Assembly: GCA_039029395.1 (NCBI GenBank)
Contig: JBCCGG010000019.1
Coordinates: 1-64,000, forward strand
Length of the DNA: 64,000 bases
DNA from: JBCCGG01 sp039029395
GTDB lineage: Bacteria > Pseudomonadota > Alphaproteobacteria > Kiloniellales > JAKSDN01
Reading direction: 5' to 3'
How positions within the stretch are numbered: the first letter of the stretch is position 1; each line of letters begins with the position of its first letter. This document shows positions 1 to 8,216 of this stretch, piece after piece. The position numbers and the translations under genes were made by a program. Under the pieces are notes generated by a model. The model saw only the letters and a program-made list of their open reading frames with translations. It was not told the DNA's origin and did not search any database.

Positions 1-249
1 GGAAAGGATCAAACGAAAGACACTCGAGACCAGGCGCTTGCAACACCGCAAAAGCGCCGCCTAGAATGATCAACCAGATGAGCCAGAGACTCCTTTAAAT
101 CAGACGCCCATCTGTCTCAATTAATTTGCCGACGCACACAACCAAGCCGCAGAACCGGCCGCGTTCGGGTATATCCTCTCTATTCCCGGGCACCGGATCC
201 CCGTGTTAGGGCTGTCACCGGATTTCACCAAGGTCTAGGGGAAGCATAG
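1..249. other. Non-coding leader region, no gene recognised
   Basis: I see no convincing reading frame or RNA gene here. The last 15 bases carry a purine-rich ribosome-binding site (AGGGGAA) for the gene that starts at 250, so the upstream part probably holds its promoter. No clear -35/-10 pair stands out. Confidence 0.5.
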
Positions 250-1116
250 ATGCGTCGTCTATCGTTTGTTGCCGTCACTCTAATGGTTTGTCTAACGCTG
301 AATTTAGAAAGAGCCGCGGCCGATAGTGTGGAGGAAGCGCTCGCCGCGAGGGTTCCGGTGATCTATGGCTTCGATATTGGCGGTGTCGGCTTTACGATGA
401 CACAAAGCCAGATCACCCGGGCCTTGGAGGGGCGGGGCTTCAGTCACACCTGGAAACACCTCCAGCACACGTTTCAAAAGGAGCTGCCGGAGGGCGAGGG
501 CACCGAGGTCTTCCAGGTCTCCTATGGCTCGAACGGCGGCGGCCCGGATCCCCATCCGCACGAGATCCGCTACAGCTATAGGCAAAATCTGGTCGCCGGA
601 GACAGTTATCCAGACTGGTCTGATTCCGTTCACGCCGAACGGGCGAGCGGCTACATATCGAAGCTGTGCGATGGCCTGCCGACGGAGGGCAACAGGGTCT
701 GTCCCCCTCCCGAGAGATTGGATGGGGCGCACCAGATTCGCATGAGCATCGATCATGTTACCGGGACCGACGGCCGGAGGTATGATTTTGTCCTTCAAAT
801 GCGGGCCCCGACCTTTCAGGTCGCCGCTTATGCCGTGGCGAATCCCAACGCGACCGCCGGATCGGGAGACCAAGCCGGTGGCGCCAAGGGCCCGCCGGAC
901 ACGGCCGAGGAGATGGCGGCTGAGCTTCGAGCCTTCGGCCAGCAATGCCAGGAAATTCTCGATACGAAGACGCTTTCTTCCAGGAAGCTGCGGTACTTTC
1001 GCAACTGCGCGAAGGGCTGCAACGACTATGCCGACCAAGTTCTGAAGAACGGCCTAAACGCAAAGACCGAGAGCCAATGGGATCTGTGCAGGAGGTTGGT
1101 CGCCAACGCTCAATAG
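250..1116 (+). CDS. Exported hypothetical protein (288 aa)
   Basis: The protein starts with a Sec-type signal peptide: basic MRR, a hydrophobic run to about residue 18, and an Ala-rich cleavage region near residue 24. The mature part has no motif I recognise. Residues about 30-200 look like a folded beta-rich domain that mentions a GFDIGGVGFTM segment near its start. The last 60 residues are helical and hold four cysteines (in the stretches around CQEI, NCAKGC and LCRR), so disulphides in the periplasm are likely. The ATG is supported by AGGGGAA seven bases upstream. It stands alone on this strand, and its stop lies 6 bases before a decayed tRNA. Function unknown. Confidence 0.75.
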   Translation: MRRLSFVAVTLMVCLTLNLERAAADSVEEALAARVPVIYGFDIGGVGFTMTQSQITRALEGRGFSHTWKHLQHTFQKELPEGEGTEVFQVSYGSNGGGPDPHPHEIRYSYRQNLVAGDSYPDWSDSVHAERASGYISKLCDGLPTEGNRVCPPPERLDGAHQIRMSIDHVTGTDGRRYDFVLQMRAPTFQVAAYAVANPNATAGSGDQAGGAKGPPDTAEEMAAELRAFGQQCQEILDTKTLSSRKLRYFRNCAKGCNDYADQVLKNGLNAKTESQWDLCRRLVANAQ

Positions 1117-1122
1117 TTCGGC

Positions 1123-1198
1123 GAACCCAGGATCTAGACGCCTAGGACAACAGCCTTTCACGCTTAAGACGCGGGTTCGAATCCCGTTTGGGGCACCA
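1123..1198 (+). pseudogene. Degenerate tRNA-Glu (anticodon TTC) pseudogene
   Basis: A 76-base stretch has the exact spacing of a tRNA and ends in an encoded CCA. The D-loop (CTAGACGCCTAG), the anticodon loop CTTTCAC with TTC, and the T arm (GCGGG-TTCGAAT-CCCGT) match bacterial tRNA-Glu. The stems have decayed: the 5' acceptor strand GAACCCA pairs with TTGGGGC at only four of seven positions, the anticodon stem keeps three of five pairs, and the D stem opens with an A-C mismatch. It is probably a dead copy, or a tRNA whose 5' half was altered at an integration site. I found no matching repeat elsewhere in the window. Confidence 0.6.
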
Positions 1199-1273
1199 TG
1201 TTCTTAAGAGAATGGGTTTCGAACCTCCTTTTCAACTTGCCAGCCAAAATGGATTGGAAGTTTCACCTCTTTA

Positions 1274-1486
1274 CTAGTTTTCCTCCTCCCGCGCGACAGC
1301 CCACTGCATTGATTTCTTTGAATTCGGCCAAGCCCTATTGGCCATGATGATCAGAGATTCAATAAGATCGACAACCTCGTCGTGGGAACTGAATATGCCC
1401 TCACCCCACTTCTTATCCATGGCATTCAGTACCAAGACAGGTTTGCCATCTCTTTCGTCCAGTTCGACAAGGTAGCCTGCTGTCAT
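1274..1486 (-). CDS. Small hypothetical protein (70 aa)
   Basis: A short acidic protein with no signal peptide or membrane segment. It starts at an ATG preceded by GTGAGGATG, a good ribosome-binding site about 5 bases away, which is the main reason to believe it. The sequence alternates short beta-like segments (YLVELDE, PVLVLNA) and a helix near residues 34-50. I do not recognise the family. It sits alone between the tRNA pseudogene and the DMT transporter, in DNA of slightly lower GC than its surroundings. Confidence 0.5.
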   Translation of the reverse strand: MTAGYLVELDERDGKPVLVLNAMDKKWGEGIFSSHDEVVDLIESLIIMANRAWPNSKKSMQWAVAREEEN

Positions 1487-1594
1487 ATCATCCTCACTCG
1501 AGATCGTTTCTTTTACGCAGCACGGTGCGCTTACTATAGATTTAGGTGGTGTTTGCGCGTTTTCGAACCATTGACATTGATATCGCGAATTCTC

Positions 1595-2440
1595 TTATCC
1601 CTCCCTCAACCCCGTCAGTGCATCAAGCGCGATCGCGCCGAGTACGAGGGCGCCACCGATCAGGGTGTAGAAACCCGCCGTCTCGCCAAAGACCAGCCAG
1701 ACCCAGAAGGGCGCCAGCACCATTTCGAGCATGGTGAGCAGCGCCAAGTCGGCGCCGGGCACGGAGCGCGAGCCCCTGGTGATCAGGACCAGGGCGATGC
1801 CCAGCTGGAACGCCCCCATGGCAAGGCCGAGCAGCGCGTCGTGCCAGGAGACCGCGAGCCCGTCGCCGCTCGCCGTCGTGACCGCAAGCGCGGTCAGCGC
1901 CACCAGGACGCCGCCGATCAGGCTAAGTGGCAGCATGTCGCTGAGATGCCCCCAGCGCAGGGACACAACAAAAACCGCCATGCCGACGGCCGCGATCAGG
2001 CCGGCGACGTTGCCCCAGAAAAACCCGAAGGAAATGCCCTCGGCGACCATCATGACAATGCCCAGGAAGCTGCAGGCGATCGCCAGCCACGTGACCGTTC
2101 GGACCTTTTCCTTGAGCAAGAGATGACTCATCACCGCGGCCATGAAAGGCGCGGCGGCAATCAGAAACATCGCGTTTGCCACGCTCGCCTTTTGGATCGC
2201 GACGATTCCGCCGGAGCTGACCACCGCTAGACCGATGCCGCCAACCAGGGACGGCAGGCCGGCGCCCCGAAACAGGGCGATAAGCCGTCCCGAATTTGTC
2301 AAGGCGATGTAGAGCGTCAGAAAGACGATCAGGCCGAGTGCCCGAAAGGCCAAAATCTGCCAAGCGGTCGCCGCTTCCATGGCGCGCACGCCCAAGCCCA
2401 GCCAGGACGAGGCGGCGCTGCCCAGGAGCACCAAGGCCAC
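1595..2440 (-). CDS. DMT-superfamily (EamA) transporter
   Basis: Ten hydrophobic helices in two similar halves are the hallmark of EamA/drug-metabolite transporters in the inner membrane. Typical motifs are present: a helix-1 region ending near WLGLGVRAM, then a segment starting TAWQILAFRALG, and a C-terminal LVFGE followed by a last helix. Substrate cannot be told from sequence. The start is uncertain. GTG at 2440 begins right at helix 1 and has only a weak ribosome-binding site, whereas an in-frame ATC at 2494 lies 8 bases after a strong GGGAGG (complement of 2503-2508) and would add 18 residues before the first helix. The frame stays open further upstream into the response-regulator gene, but that part is only the other frame of that gene. 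Confidence 0.85.
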   Translation of the reverse strand: MALVLLGSAASSWLGLGVRAMEAATAWQILAFRALGLIVFLTLYIALTNSGRLIALFRGAGLPSLVGGIGLAVVSSGGIVAIQKASVANAMFLIAAAPFMAAVMSHLLLKEKVRTVTWLAIACSFLGIVMMVAEGISFGFFWGNVAGLIAAVGMAVFVVSLRWGHLSDMLPLSLIGGVLVALTALAVTTASGDGLAVSWHDALLGLAMGAFQLGIALVLITRGSRSVPGADLALLTMLEMVLAPFWVWLVFGETAGFYTLIGGALVLGAIALDALTGLREG

Positions 2441-2535
2441 GCCCTTACGATAGCTCTGGCCCCTGACCCGGCCGGCGGTGAGATCGCTGGTGATTGGCCC
2501 TTCCTCCCGCCGCAAGCTTGGCGGCCGGTGGGGCC

Positions 2536-3327
2536 CTAGGTCAATGGGGTCAAGTGTCCGTGGGCGTGGGGCGCCAGGACATAGCCGGCCGAGGCGGTCA
2601 GGATCAATTCGGGGTTGGTCGGATCCCGCTCGACCTTCTTGCGCAGGCGGTAGATGTGGGTCTGCACCGTGTGGGAGCAGACCGTGGCATTGTAGCCCCA
2701 AACCTCGGTCAGAAGGTCGTACTGGCTGACCGCCCGGCCGTTCTGCCAATAGAGATAGCGCAGCAGTGCGTTCTCTGTGCGGGTCAGGCGGATCCGCGCT
2801 TTCGCCATGGGATCGAACAGCTCGCGCGCGCCGGGCCGGAAGAGATAGGGCCCGAACTTGAGCTCGGCATGCTCGGAGCGCAGGAACTGCCGAGCCTGTG
2901 CGCGGATCCGAGCCAGAAGGACGGCGTTCGGGCAGGGCAGGCGGATGAAGTCGCTGGCGCCGCCGTCGAGCGCCTCCACCTCGTCGCGGTCCTTGGCGCC
3001 GCGCGCGAGCACGATCAGCGGCGTCGCACCGACAAAGCGCGGTACGCAATTCATAACGGTCGCGCCGCGGGCCAGATCGTCACTCAGCTCCAGCAGGATT
3101 AGGTCGAAGCCGGTCGTGCCGGCCGAGGTGACCGCATCCCGATCGCCCAGCAGGGCGCTGACCCCATAGCCCAAGCCGCGCTCCAGCAGGCCGCGCAACG
3201 GTGCCAGGTAGGTCGCTTGGCGTGCGATCAGGAGCAGACGCCGTTCGCGCTGTTGGGGCGCGTAATCCATGGTCACGGGAGATTGGCCGCGCCCGCCAAC
3301 GGACGGCGCGGGATCGAAATCGTACAT
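2536..3327 (-). CDS. OmpR-type response regulator with a degenerate receiver
   Basis: Residues about 30-145 have the outline of a receiver domain and residues about 160-255 a winged-helix DNA-binding domain of the OmpR/PhoB class, with LTRTENALLRYL, the recognition region SHTVQTHIYRLRKK and the C-terminal ASAGYVL hairpin. The receiver lacks its active site: the acidic pair is replaced by Ala35-Arg36, the phosphorylated Asp by Glu80 (in LILLELSDD), the Thr by Ala, and the Lys by Arg (FIRLPCP). It therefore probably binds DNA without phosphorylation. No histidine kinase lies nearby. ATG 3327 has AAGGG nine bases upstream; an earlier in-frame TTG at 3336 is less likely. Confidence 0.85.
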   Translation of the reverse strand: MYDFDPAPSVGGRGQSPVTMDYAPQQRERRLLLIARQATYLAPLRGLLERGLGYGVSALLGDRDAVTSAGTTGFDLILLELSDDLARGATVMNCVPRFVGATPLIVLARGAKDRDEVEALDGGASDFIRLPCPNAVLLARIRAQARQFLRSEHAELKFGPYLFRPGARELFDPMAKARIRLTRTENALLRYLYWQNGRAVSQYDLLTEVWGYNATVCSHTVQTHIYRLRKKVERDPTNPELILTASAGYVLAPHAHGHLTPLT

Positions 3328-3460
3328 GCTGCTCAACCCTTGTTGTGAAGGCGCAAGGTCGAAATCTCTGTCCGTTCTAGGTTCGGACAGCCCTTGGATG
3401 CCGGTAGCGGCGGCCGGGTTACAGGGTTGAGCAAAAAAGTGTGGGCGCGCCTTTTCTCGG

Positions 3461-3757
3461 CTAGGTCTCGCGCGCTTTCAGAATCGCCTGAATCAGATCC
3501 TCCGGCGCCTCGCTTTCCTCAAGGACGGTGGCCTTGCCGAGCTCCCGGGCGCGCTGATAAGCGGCCAAATAGTCCCGGCACTCGCGGCAGATCTTGATGT
3601 GCAGCTCGAAGATGAAGCGTTGGCGGTCGCTCAGGCCGCCTTCCAGGTAGTCGATGATGAAGGCTTCGAAGTCCTCGCAGGCGATCATGTAGGGCCCGCG
3701 GCGCAGCATGAAGCCCTTGACCCGTCGCATCAGGCTGTTTTTTCGTGGGCCGGTCAT
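3461..3757 (-). CDS. Zinc-finger anti-sigma factor
   Basis: A 98-residue protein with the zf-HC2/ZAS signature: Cys27, then His53-x3-Cys57-x2-Cys60 in the segment ELHIKICRECRDYL. Such proteins bind a zinc ion and hold their cognate ECF sigma factor inactive until a redox or envelope signal releases it. There is no membrane segment, so this one is probably cytosolic (RsrA/ChrR-like). Its ATG overlaps the TGA of the upstream sigma gene by four bases, so the two are co-translated and are very likely a cognate pair. Confidence 0.88.
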   Translation of the reverse strand: MTGPRKNSLMRRVKGFMLRRGPYMIACEDFEAFIIDYLEGGLSDRQRFIFELHIKICRECRDYLAAYQRARELGKATVLEESEAPEDLIQAILKARET

Positions 3758-4356
3758 AGCGTTTCACTCCTCAGCGCCGGCTCGAGCAGGTGCTTTAGGG
3801 CCGAGCGGGCGCGGTGCAGGCGCACCTTGGTGGCCCCGGGGCTGAGCTCCAGCAAATCGGCAATCTCTGTCATCTCAAGTTCCTCTATGTCCCTGAGCAG
3901 CAAGACGGTTCGATAGTTGTCCGGCAACTCGTCGATCTTGGCTCGGACGAAGGCGCGCTGGCTTTCGCTTTCAAGCACCTCCTCCGGGGTCGCCAGATGG
4001 CTCCAAGGCGCCTCGATCCGGCAGCCGTTCTGATCGAACTCTGGCAAAAAGTCGTCGATCGGCTGCTCCTGCCGACGGGTCCGGGCGCGCAGCTTCATCA
4101 GGGCCGCGTTGACCGCGATCCGGTAGAGCCAGGTCTTCAAACGCGCTTCGCCGCGAAACCCGGCGACGCTCTGGAAGACCTTTGCGAAGGCGTCCTGAAG
4201 GGCATCCTCCGCGAGCGCCTCGTCGCGGAGCAGCCGCCGCGCCACGCCAAGCATCCATCCGGCATTGTCGCGCACCAGACGCTCGAAGTGGACTGGGCTG
4301 CCAAGCCGGAGGCCCTCGATCAGCTCCTCGTCGTCGGCCGGACCCGACACCGCCAC
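3754..4356 (-). CDS. ECF RNA polymerase sigma factor
   Basis: About 200 residues with sigma region 2 (DALQDAFAKVFQSVAGFRGEA and WLYRIAVNAALMKLR, residues about 50-95) and region 4 (LPDNYRTVLLLRDIEEL followed by the helix-turn-helix MTEIADLLELSPGATKVRL, residues about 145-190). It directs core polymerase to a stress regulon whose members are not visible here. It starts at GTG 4356. The downstream overlapping gene encodes its probable zinc anti-sigma factor. The gene faces away from the GYD-domain gene at 4533, and the 176 bases between them probably hold both promoters. Confidence 0.92.
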   Translation of the reverse strand: MAVSGPADDEELIEGLRLGSPVHFERLVRDNAGWMLGVARRLLRDEALAEDALQDAFAKVFQSVAGFRGEARLKTWLYRIAVNAALMKLRARTRRQEQPIDDFLPEFDQNGCRIEAPWSHLATPEEVLESESQRAFVRAKIDELPDNYRTVLLLRDIEELEMTEIADLLELSPGATKVRLHRARSALKHLLEPALRSETL

Positions 4357-4532
4357 CCCCTGTCACCCGCGCGACACCCGTCGCACGGCAAAAGAGTCTA
4401 GCGGCCGCGCGACCGGCCACGCAAGATCGCCGCTGCACACGAGAGATCACAGAGTTCGGCGCTCGCTTGTCCTGGCGAAGGCGTCAAAGAAGGTCTACCC
4501 TAAGCCGTCAGGCTTTGTGGAGAGGAGGTGTC

Positions 4533-4811
4533 ATGAAGTTCGTATTCCTCGGCACCCTTGCGCCGGACCAAATCGACCGGCCGCGGGAACGGACCGCCGC
4601 CTGCAAGAAAAAGGCCGCGGAGCTCGGCATGACCTTCGAGGTGATCTACTACACTCAAGGGGTACACGATTTCGTCAGCATCGTCGACGCCTCGGATACC
4701 TACGTGGTGCTTGGCTTCAGCCTTTGGTACGCCAAGCAGGGCTACGGCCGAATTTCAACCTTGCCGGCCTTCGACGAGGCGGCGATGGATCGGGCCGTCG
4801 AGGTGCTGTGA
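4533..4811 (+). CDS. GYD-domain protein
   Basis: A 92-residue soluble protein. Its pattern matches the GYD family: a first beta strand, an alanine/lysine-rich helix (ACKKKAAELGM), the strand pair ending in YTQGVHDFVSIVDASD, and a C-terminal RISTLPAFDEAAMD. GYD proteins are small ferredoxin-like-fold proteins of unknown function. The ATG follows AGAGGAGGTGTC, a strong ribosome-binding site. An upstream extension of the frame exists but has no ribosome-binding site and overlaps the divergent sigma gene. Confidence 0.8.
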   Translation: MKFVFLGTLAPDQIDRPRERTAACKKKAAELGMTFEVIYYTQGVHDFVSIVDASDTYVVLGFSLWYAKQGYGRISTLPAFDEAAMDRAVEVL

Positions 4812-4817
4812 GTCACG

Positions 4818-5582
4818 TTAGGCTGTGCGCCGCGGACGTCGGCGGACCGCAGCCAGGCCGGCCAGGGCGATCAGAAAGAGCCCGGCCGTGGCGGGCTCCG
4901 GAACCTCGGCGCTGATCGAGGCGAGGCGGAATTCGTCGCTTGTGCCGCCGACCGGGATGGTGAGAATCAGAAAACCGCCTTTTGTGGTGCTGCCGAACAG
5001 CGACTGGATATCCACGAAGTAGACGCCGCCGCCGTTGGCCAGACTGAAGTCAACCACGTCAAGATCGCCGCTTCCGACGAGCGCGTCCAGATCGTCGAAG
5101 CTGAGCCCGGCAAAGCTCGCCGGAACGAGTCCGTCGCCGATGTAGATCCGAACCCGGTCGCCGGCGTCGTTGCGGTTGAAGCCGAGTTGAAGCGGCAGGG
5201 CGCTATCGCTGGGCAGTTCGAGCAGCAGTAGGTCGAGATCGCCGTTGCGGTTGTCCAGGTTGTTGCCGTTTAGGAAGTTGGCGCCAAGACCAGCGCCGCC
5301 GCCACGGAAGGCGGCCGGGGCGAAGGGATTGCTCTGCACATTGGCGTCGTTAACCACGCCGAAGGCATGGATGCCGAGGTCGTGGCCGTCGGCCGTTACC
5401 GTCATCGAGGTGCCGCCGCCGGACAGACCGGTCAAATCCCAGATGACCTCTGCCATGGCCTGGGAGACCGGCGCCAGTGCGAGCAGGGCGGTCAACGCAA
5501 GCACGCGCGTCACGCGTCCCGATCCAGTATGAGAAACGCAAGACCGTCGCTTGAATCGCAGAAGATGTTCGATTGGGCTCAA
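4818..5582 (-). CDS. PEP-CTERM sorting-domain exported protein
   Basis: The C-terminus (last 27 residues) is a textbook PEP-CTERM tail: VPEPATAG, a hydrophobic helix, then an Arg-rich end RRRPRR. Such proteins are exported and then processed by an exosortase, often linked to exopolysaccharide. The N-terminus carries a signal peptide with hydrophobic core LALTALLALAP and cleavage after an AMA motif. The middle is glycine/aspartate-rich with no known domain. I chose TTG 5582 because a perfect AGGAGG lies six bases upstream; a frame extension to TTG 5606 has none. No exosortase is in the window. Confidence 0.85.
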   Translation of the reverse strand: MSPIEHLLRFKRRSCVSHTGSGRVTRVLALTALLALAPVSQAMAEVIWDLTGLSGGGTSMTVTADGHDLGIHAFGVVNDANVQSNPFAPAAFRGGGAGLGANFLNGNNLDNRNGDLDLLLLELPSDSALPLQLGFNRNDAGDRVRIYIGDGLVPASFAGLSFDDLDALVGSGDLDVVDFSLANGGGVYFVDIQSLFGSTTKGGFLILTIPVGGTSDEFRLASISAEVPEPATAGLFLIALAGLAAVRRRPRRTA

Positions 5583-6017
5583 AACTGCCCTCCTGGCGTG
5601 TAGCAATAATTTCGCTCTAATTTTGCCCTTTATAGGTTGAGGTCCCGTTAAGGCGGTCGACTTTTTGGCTGCGAATTGGTCCTATTCCGTACAGATCAGA
5701 GAAATTCATCCTATTCCAATCGGATCCTCCTCTCGGTACCCGACGCTGCGCGTGCCGGGTCTCAAGGGGCTTGCCAGTCCTCCGCGCCACGGCAAGATGG
5801 CCGATGTTGTCGGCGAGGGAGGGCAGGTGTCGTTGCGACTTGGTTTTGTGATAGGCCACGCAAGTGGTTCTCGGTGCCACGTCTTGGTCCGGCAGGGGTT
5901 CAATGGTCGCCATGACCTGCCAAGTCATCGGCACAGCAAGGCGTCAAGGGGTTGGATTGCTTTGAGAACGGGATGCGACGCCAGATCTAGCGGCTTGCCG
6001 ACCTCGCGGACCGTGCA
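5583..6017. other. Intergenic region without a supported gene
   Basis: About 435 bases between the divergently transcribed PEP-CTERM and cyclase genes. Short frames exist on both strands, but none has a ribosome-binding site or protein-like composition. The lower-GC part around 5600-5660 is the most promoter-like. No tRNA, strong hairpin or repeat is evident. Confidence 0.5.
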
Positions 6018-7688
6018 ATGACCAGGCGCATTCGCCTGATCAGCGGCCTGATTCTGTTGGCCTTCGTCGCGACCCATCTGCTGAACCATGCGCTCGGTTT
6101 GGTATCACTGGCGGCGCTCGAGGCCGGGCGCGCGTGGTTTCTGCTGCTGTGGCGCAATCCGCTCGGCTCCAGCCTGTTCTACCTCGCGCTCCTGGCCCAC
6201 ATGCTGCTGGCGTTCTGGGCGATCTTTCAACGGCGTACTTTCAATCTGCGCCCGGTCGATTGGGTTCAGCTGCTGCTCGGGCTGTGGATCCCGGTGTTGC
6301 TCGCCGCCCATGCGCTCAACACCCGCCTGGCCTACGAGGTTTTTGGCCAAGAGGACAGCTACCCCTATGAGCTGACCCTCTTCTTCCACCTCAGCCCGAA
6401 CCTGATCTACAAGCAAATGCTGCTGTTGATCGTGGTCTGGCTGCACGGCGCGATCGGTGTGCATCAATGGCTGCGCTTGAAACCGGGCTACCGCAGGGTG
6501 CAGTGGCTTGCCTTCGCGGTCGCCCTGCTGCTGCCGGCCGCCGCATTGGCCGGAACCTGGGTTGCCGGTCGCGATGTTCTGGTGCTCGCCGCCGACCCGG
6601 TTTGGTTAGAGCAGCTTCTGGCACGAACCAATCCCATGGACGATGCCGAGCTGGCCTTTCTCGGCCGCCTGGAAGCTTGGTTCCTCGGCGCCTGTGGGCT
6701 GATGCTCTTAGGCGTCCTGCTGCTGCGCCCCGCGCGCCGATTCCTGCGCCGCCGCCTAGGCCTAGTGCAGATCACCTATCCCGGCGGATCCCGGGTCACC
6801 GTGGCCAAGGGCACCACCGTGCTGGAGGCGAGCCGCCAGCACAAGATCCCCCACGCCTCGGTGTGCGGCGGGCGCGGCCGCTGCTCGACCTGCCGGGTCC
6901 GGGTCGGCCAGGGCTTGGAAACCCTGCCCGCGGCCGCGGCCGAGGAGACACGGGTGCTCAAGCGCATTGCCGCGCCGGACAACGTGCGCCTAGCCTGCCA
7001 AGTGCGGCCGAGCCAGGACTGCGGCGTGGTCCCGCTGCTGGCGCCGAGCGCGAGCCTGCGCGCGGTCGGGCCCGAGCCCGACTACAGCCACGGCCAGGAG
7101 CGCGAGATCGTCGTGCTGTTCGCCGATCTGCGGGGCTTCACGGCGCTCTCCGAGCAAAAACTGCCCTATGACGTTGTGTTCCTGCTCAACCGCTATTTCG
7201 CCGCCATGGGGCCGGCGATCGTGGGTGCCGGCGGTTATGTGGACAAGTTCATCGGCGACGGGGTGATGGCGCTCTTCGGGCTCGAGAGCGGCCCCAAGGA
7301 TGCAAGCCGCGCGGCGCTCAAGGCGGCGCGCAACATGGCGGGCGAACTGGTAAAACTCAACCAGGCCCTGGACCAGGAGCTGCCGACGCCCTTGCGTTTG
7401 GGCATCGGCCTTCACCTGGGCCCGGCGATCGTCGGCAAGATGGGCTACGGCGAGACCAGCAGCCTGACCGCGGTGGGCGACACGGTGAACACCGCAAGTC
7501 GCCTGGAAGCCGCGACCAAGGATTTCGCCGTGCAGCTGGTGGTCTCCCAGTCGGTCGCCGAGGCCGCGGGCGTACCAGGCGAGCACTTCGAGACTCGAGA
7601 GCTGGAAGTGCGCGGCCGCCAGGAGCGCATGGTCGTCACCCTGGTGCCCAACGCCGCCGCCTTGGCGGGGCAGGCGTGGCTGAAGTGA
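6018..7688 (+). CDS. Redox-linked adenylate cyclase: haem-type membrane anchor, 2Fe-2S ferredoxin and class III cyclase
   Basis: Three modules in 556 residues. Residues 1-240 hold about six membrane helices with histidines at 20, 24, 61, 98, 143 and 149, like the dihaem cytochrome-b anchor of fumarate reductase. Residues 250-335 are a plant-type 2Fe-2S ferredoxin with Cys283, 289, 292 and 327. Residues 360-540 are a class III cyclase with metal Asp370 and Asp414 and an adenine-selecting Lys410, so cAMP is the likely product. Sinorhizobium meliloti CyaC is a known quinone-responsive cyclase with such an anchor. The inferred role is to report the redox state of the quinone pool or respiratory chain as cAMP. 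A Crp/Fnr gene occurs at 41208, without evident linkage. Confidence 0.9.
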   Translation: MTRRIRLISGLILLAFVATHLLNHALGLVSLAALEAGRAWFLLLWRNPLGSSLFYLALLAHMLLAFWAIFQRRTFNLRPVDWVQLLLGLWIPVLLAAHALNTRLAYEVFGQEDSYPYELTLFFHLSPNLIYKQMLLLIVVWLHGAIGVHQWLRLKPGYRRVQWLAFAVALLLPAAALAGTWVAGRDVLVLAADPVWLEQLLARTNPMDDAELAFLGRLEAWFLGACGLMLLGVLLLRPARRFLRRRLGLVQITYPGGSRVTVAKGTTVLEASRQHKIPHASVCGGRGRCSTCRVRVGQGLETLPAAAAEETRVLKRIAAPDNVRLACQVRPSQDCGVVPLLAPSASLRAVGPEPDYSHGQEREIVVLFADLRGFTALSEQKLPYDVVFLLNRYFAAMGPAIVGAGGYVDKFIGDGVMALFGLESGPKDASRAALKAARNMAGELVKLNQALDQELPTPLRLGIGLHLGPAIVGKMGYGETSSLTAVGDTVNTASRLEAATKDFAVQLVVSQSVAEAAGVPGEHFETRELEVRGRQERMVVTLVPNAAALAGQAWLK

Positions 7689-7881
7689 AGATATTTACTA
7701 TATTTGTTAGGTAAATGAATATTAACGAATATTAAATAATGAACTAAATGAAAAATTAAAATAACTTATTGTTTGTTTTAACTTTGATTAAAATTCTTAT
7801 CGATTTTTTCTTGCATGTTTCTAAAATTGTGGTAAGATCTTTTTAATCTTTGGTTCTGGCATTCACCTTTGGAGACGAACC
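7689..7881. promoter_or_regulatory. AT-rich upstream region with direct repeat
   Basis: This stretch is strikingly AT-rich compared with its flanks. It contains a direct repeat GAATATTAA at 7717-7725 and 7727-7735 and several T-runs, and ends in a GGAGAC ribosome-binding site for the gene at 7882. It is likely a promoter and possibly a binding site for a nucleoid protein. The base composition suggests acquisition from elsewhere. Confidence 0.45.
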
Positions 7882-8199
7882 GTGTCAGGTAGACATCGGC
7901 TTAACGCGCTCCGAACATTGCACTCCGACCTCGGTGGTCTCGCGAAGGCTCTCCGCGCCGACCGCTCGGGTATTTTGGTCGGTGTGTCCCTTTCGGTGCT
8001 GATCGGTATCTCCAGCCCCGGATTCGGCGCGACGCCGGATTTGGGTGCGCCGTTCGGCCCGAGCGGCTCTGCCGACCTTCCCTGGCAAGAGCTGCGGATC
8101 AACGGCAATAGCAATGAAGCTAAAGCCGACATCAACAACGACGCCAATATCTGCAAGGCTTTTGGCCTCGAAACCGGCCACCAGCTGCGCGCCTGGTAG
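7882..8199 (+). CDS. Short exported protein, possibly a truncated N-terminus
   Basis: The frame opens at GTG with GGAGAC nine bases upstream. It encodes a long basic N-region, a hydrophobic segment (ILVGVSLSVLIGISS, residues about 31-45) and an Ala-x-Ala-like cleavage site, the extended signal-peptide form typical of very large secreted or repeat proteins. Only about 55 residues follow before a stop at 8199, and 17 bases later an inverted-repeat element begins. The simplest reading is the remains of a large exported protein cut short by an insertion or deletion; a genuine small secreted protein is the alternative. Confidence 0.45.
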   Translation: MSGRHRLNALRTLHSDLGGLAKALRADRSGILVGVSLSVLIGISSPGFGATPDLGAPFGPSGSADLPWQELRINGNSNEAKADINNDANICKAFGLETGHQLRAW

Positions 8200-8216
8200 A
8201 AGGAGTCGTCGACAGG

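Noticed and set aside
1382..2230. A 282-codon plus-strand frame across the DMT transporter
   Set aside because: It is opposite a well-supported transporter and has a random, Arg/Gln/His-rich composition.
5617..6021. Short frames on both strands in the spacer before the cyclase
   Set aside because: No ribosome-binding site, no recognisable protein composition, and they overlap each other.
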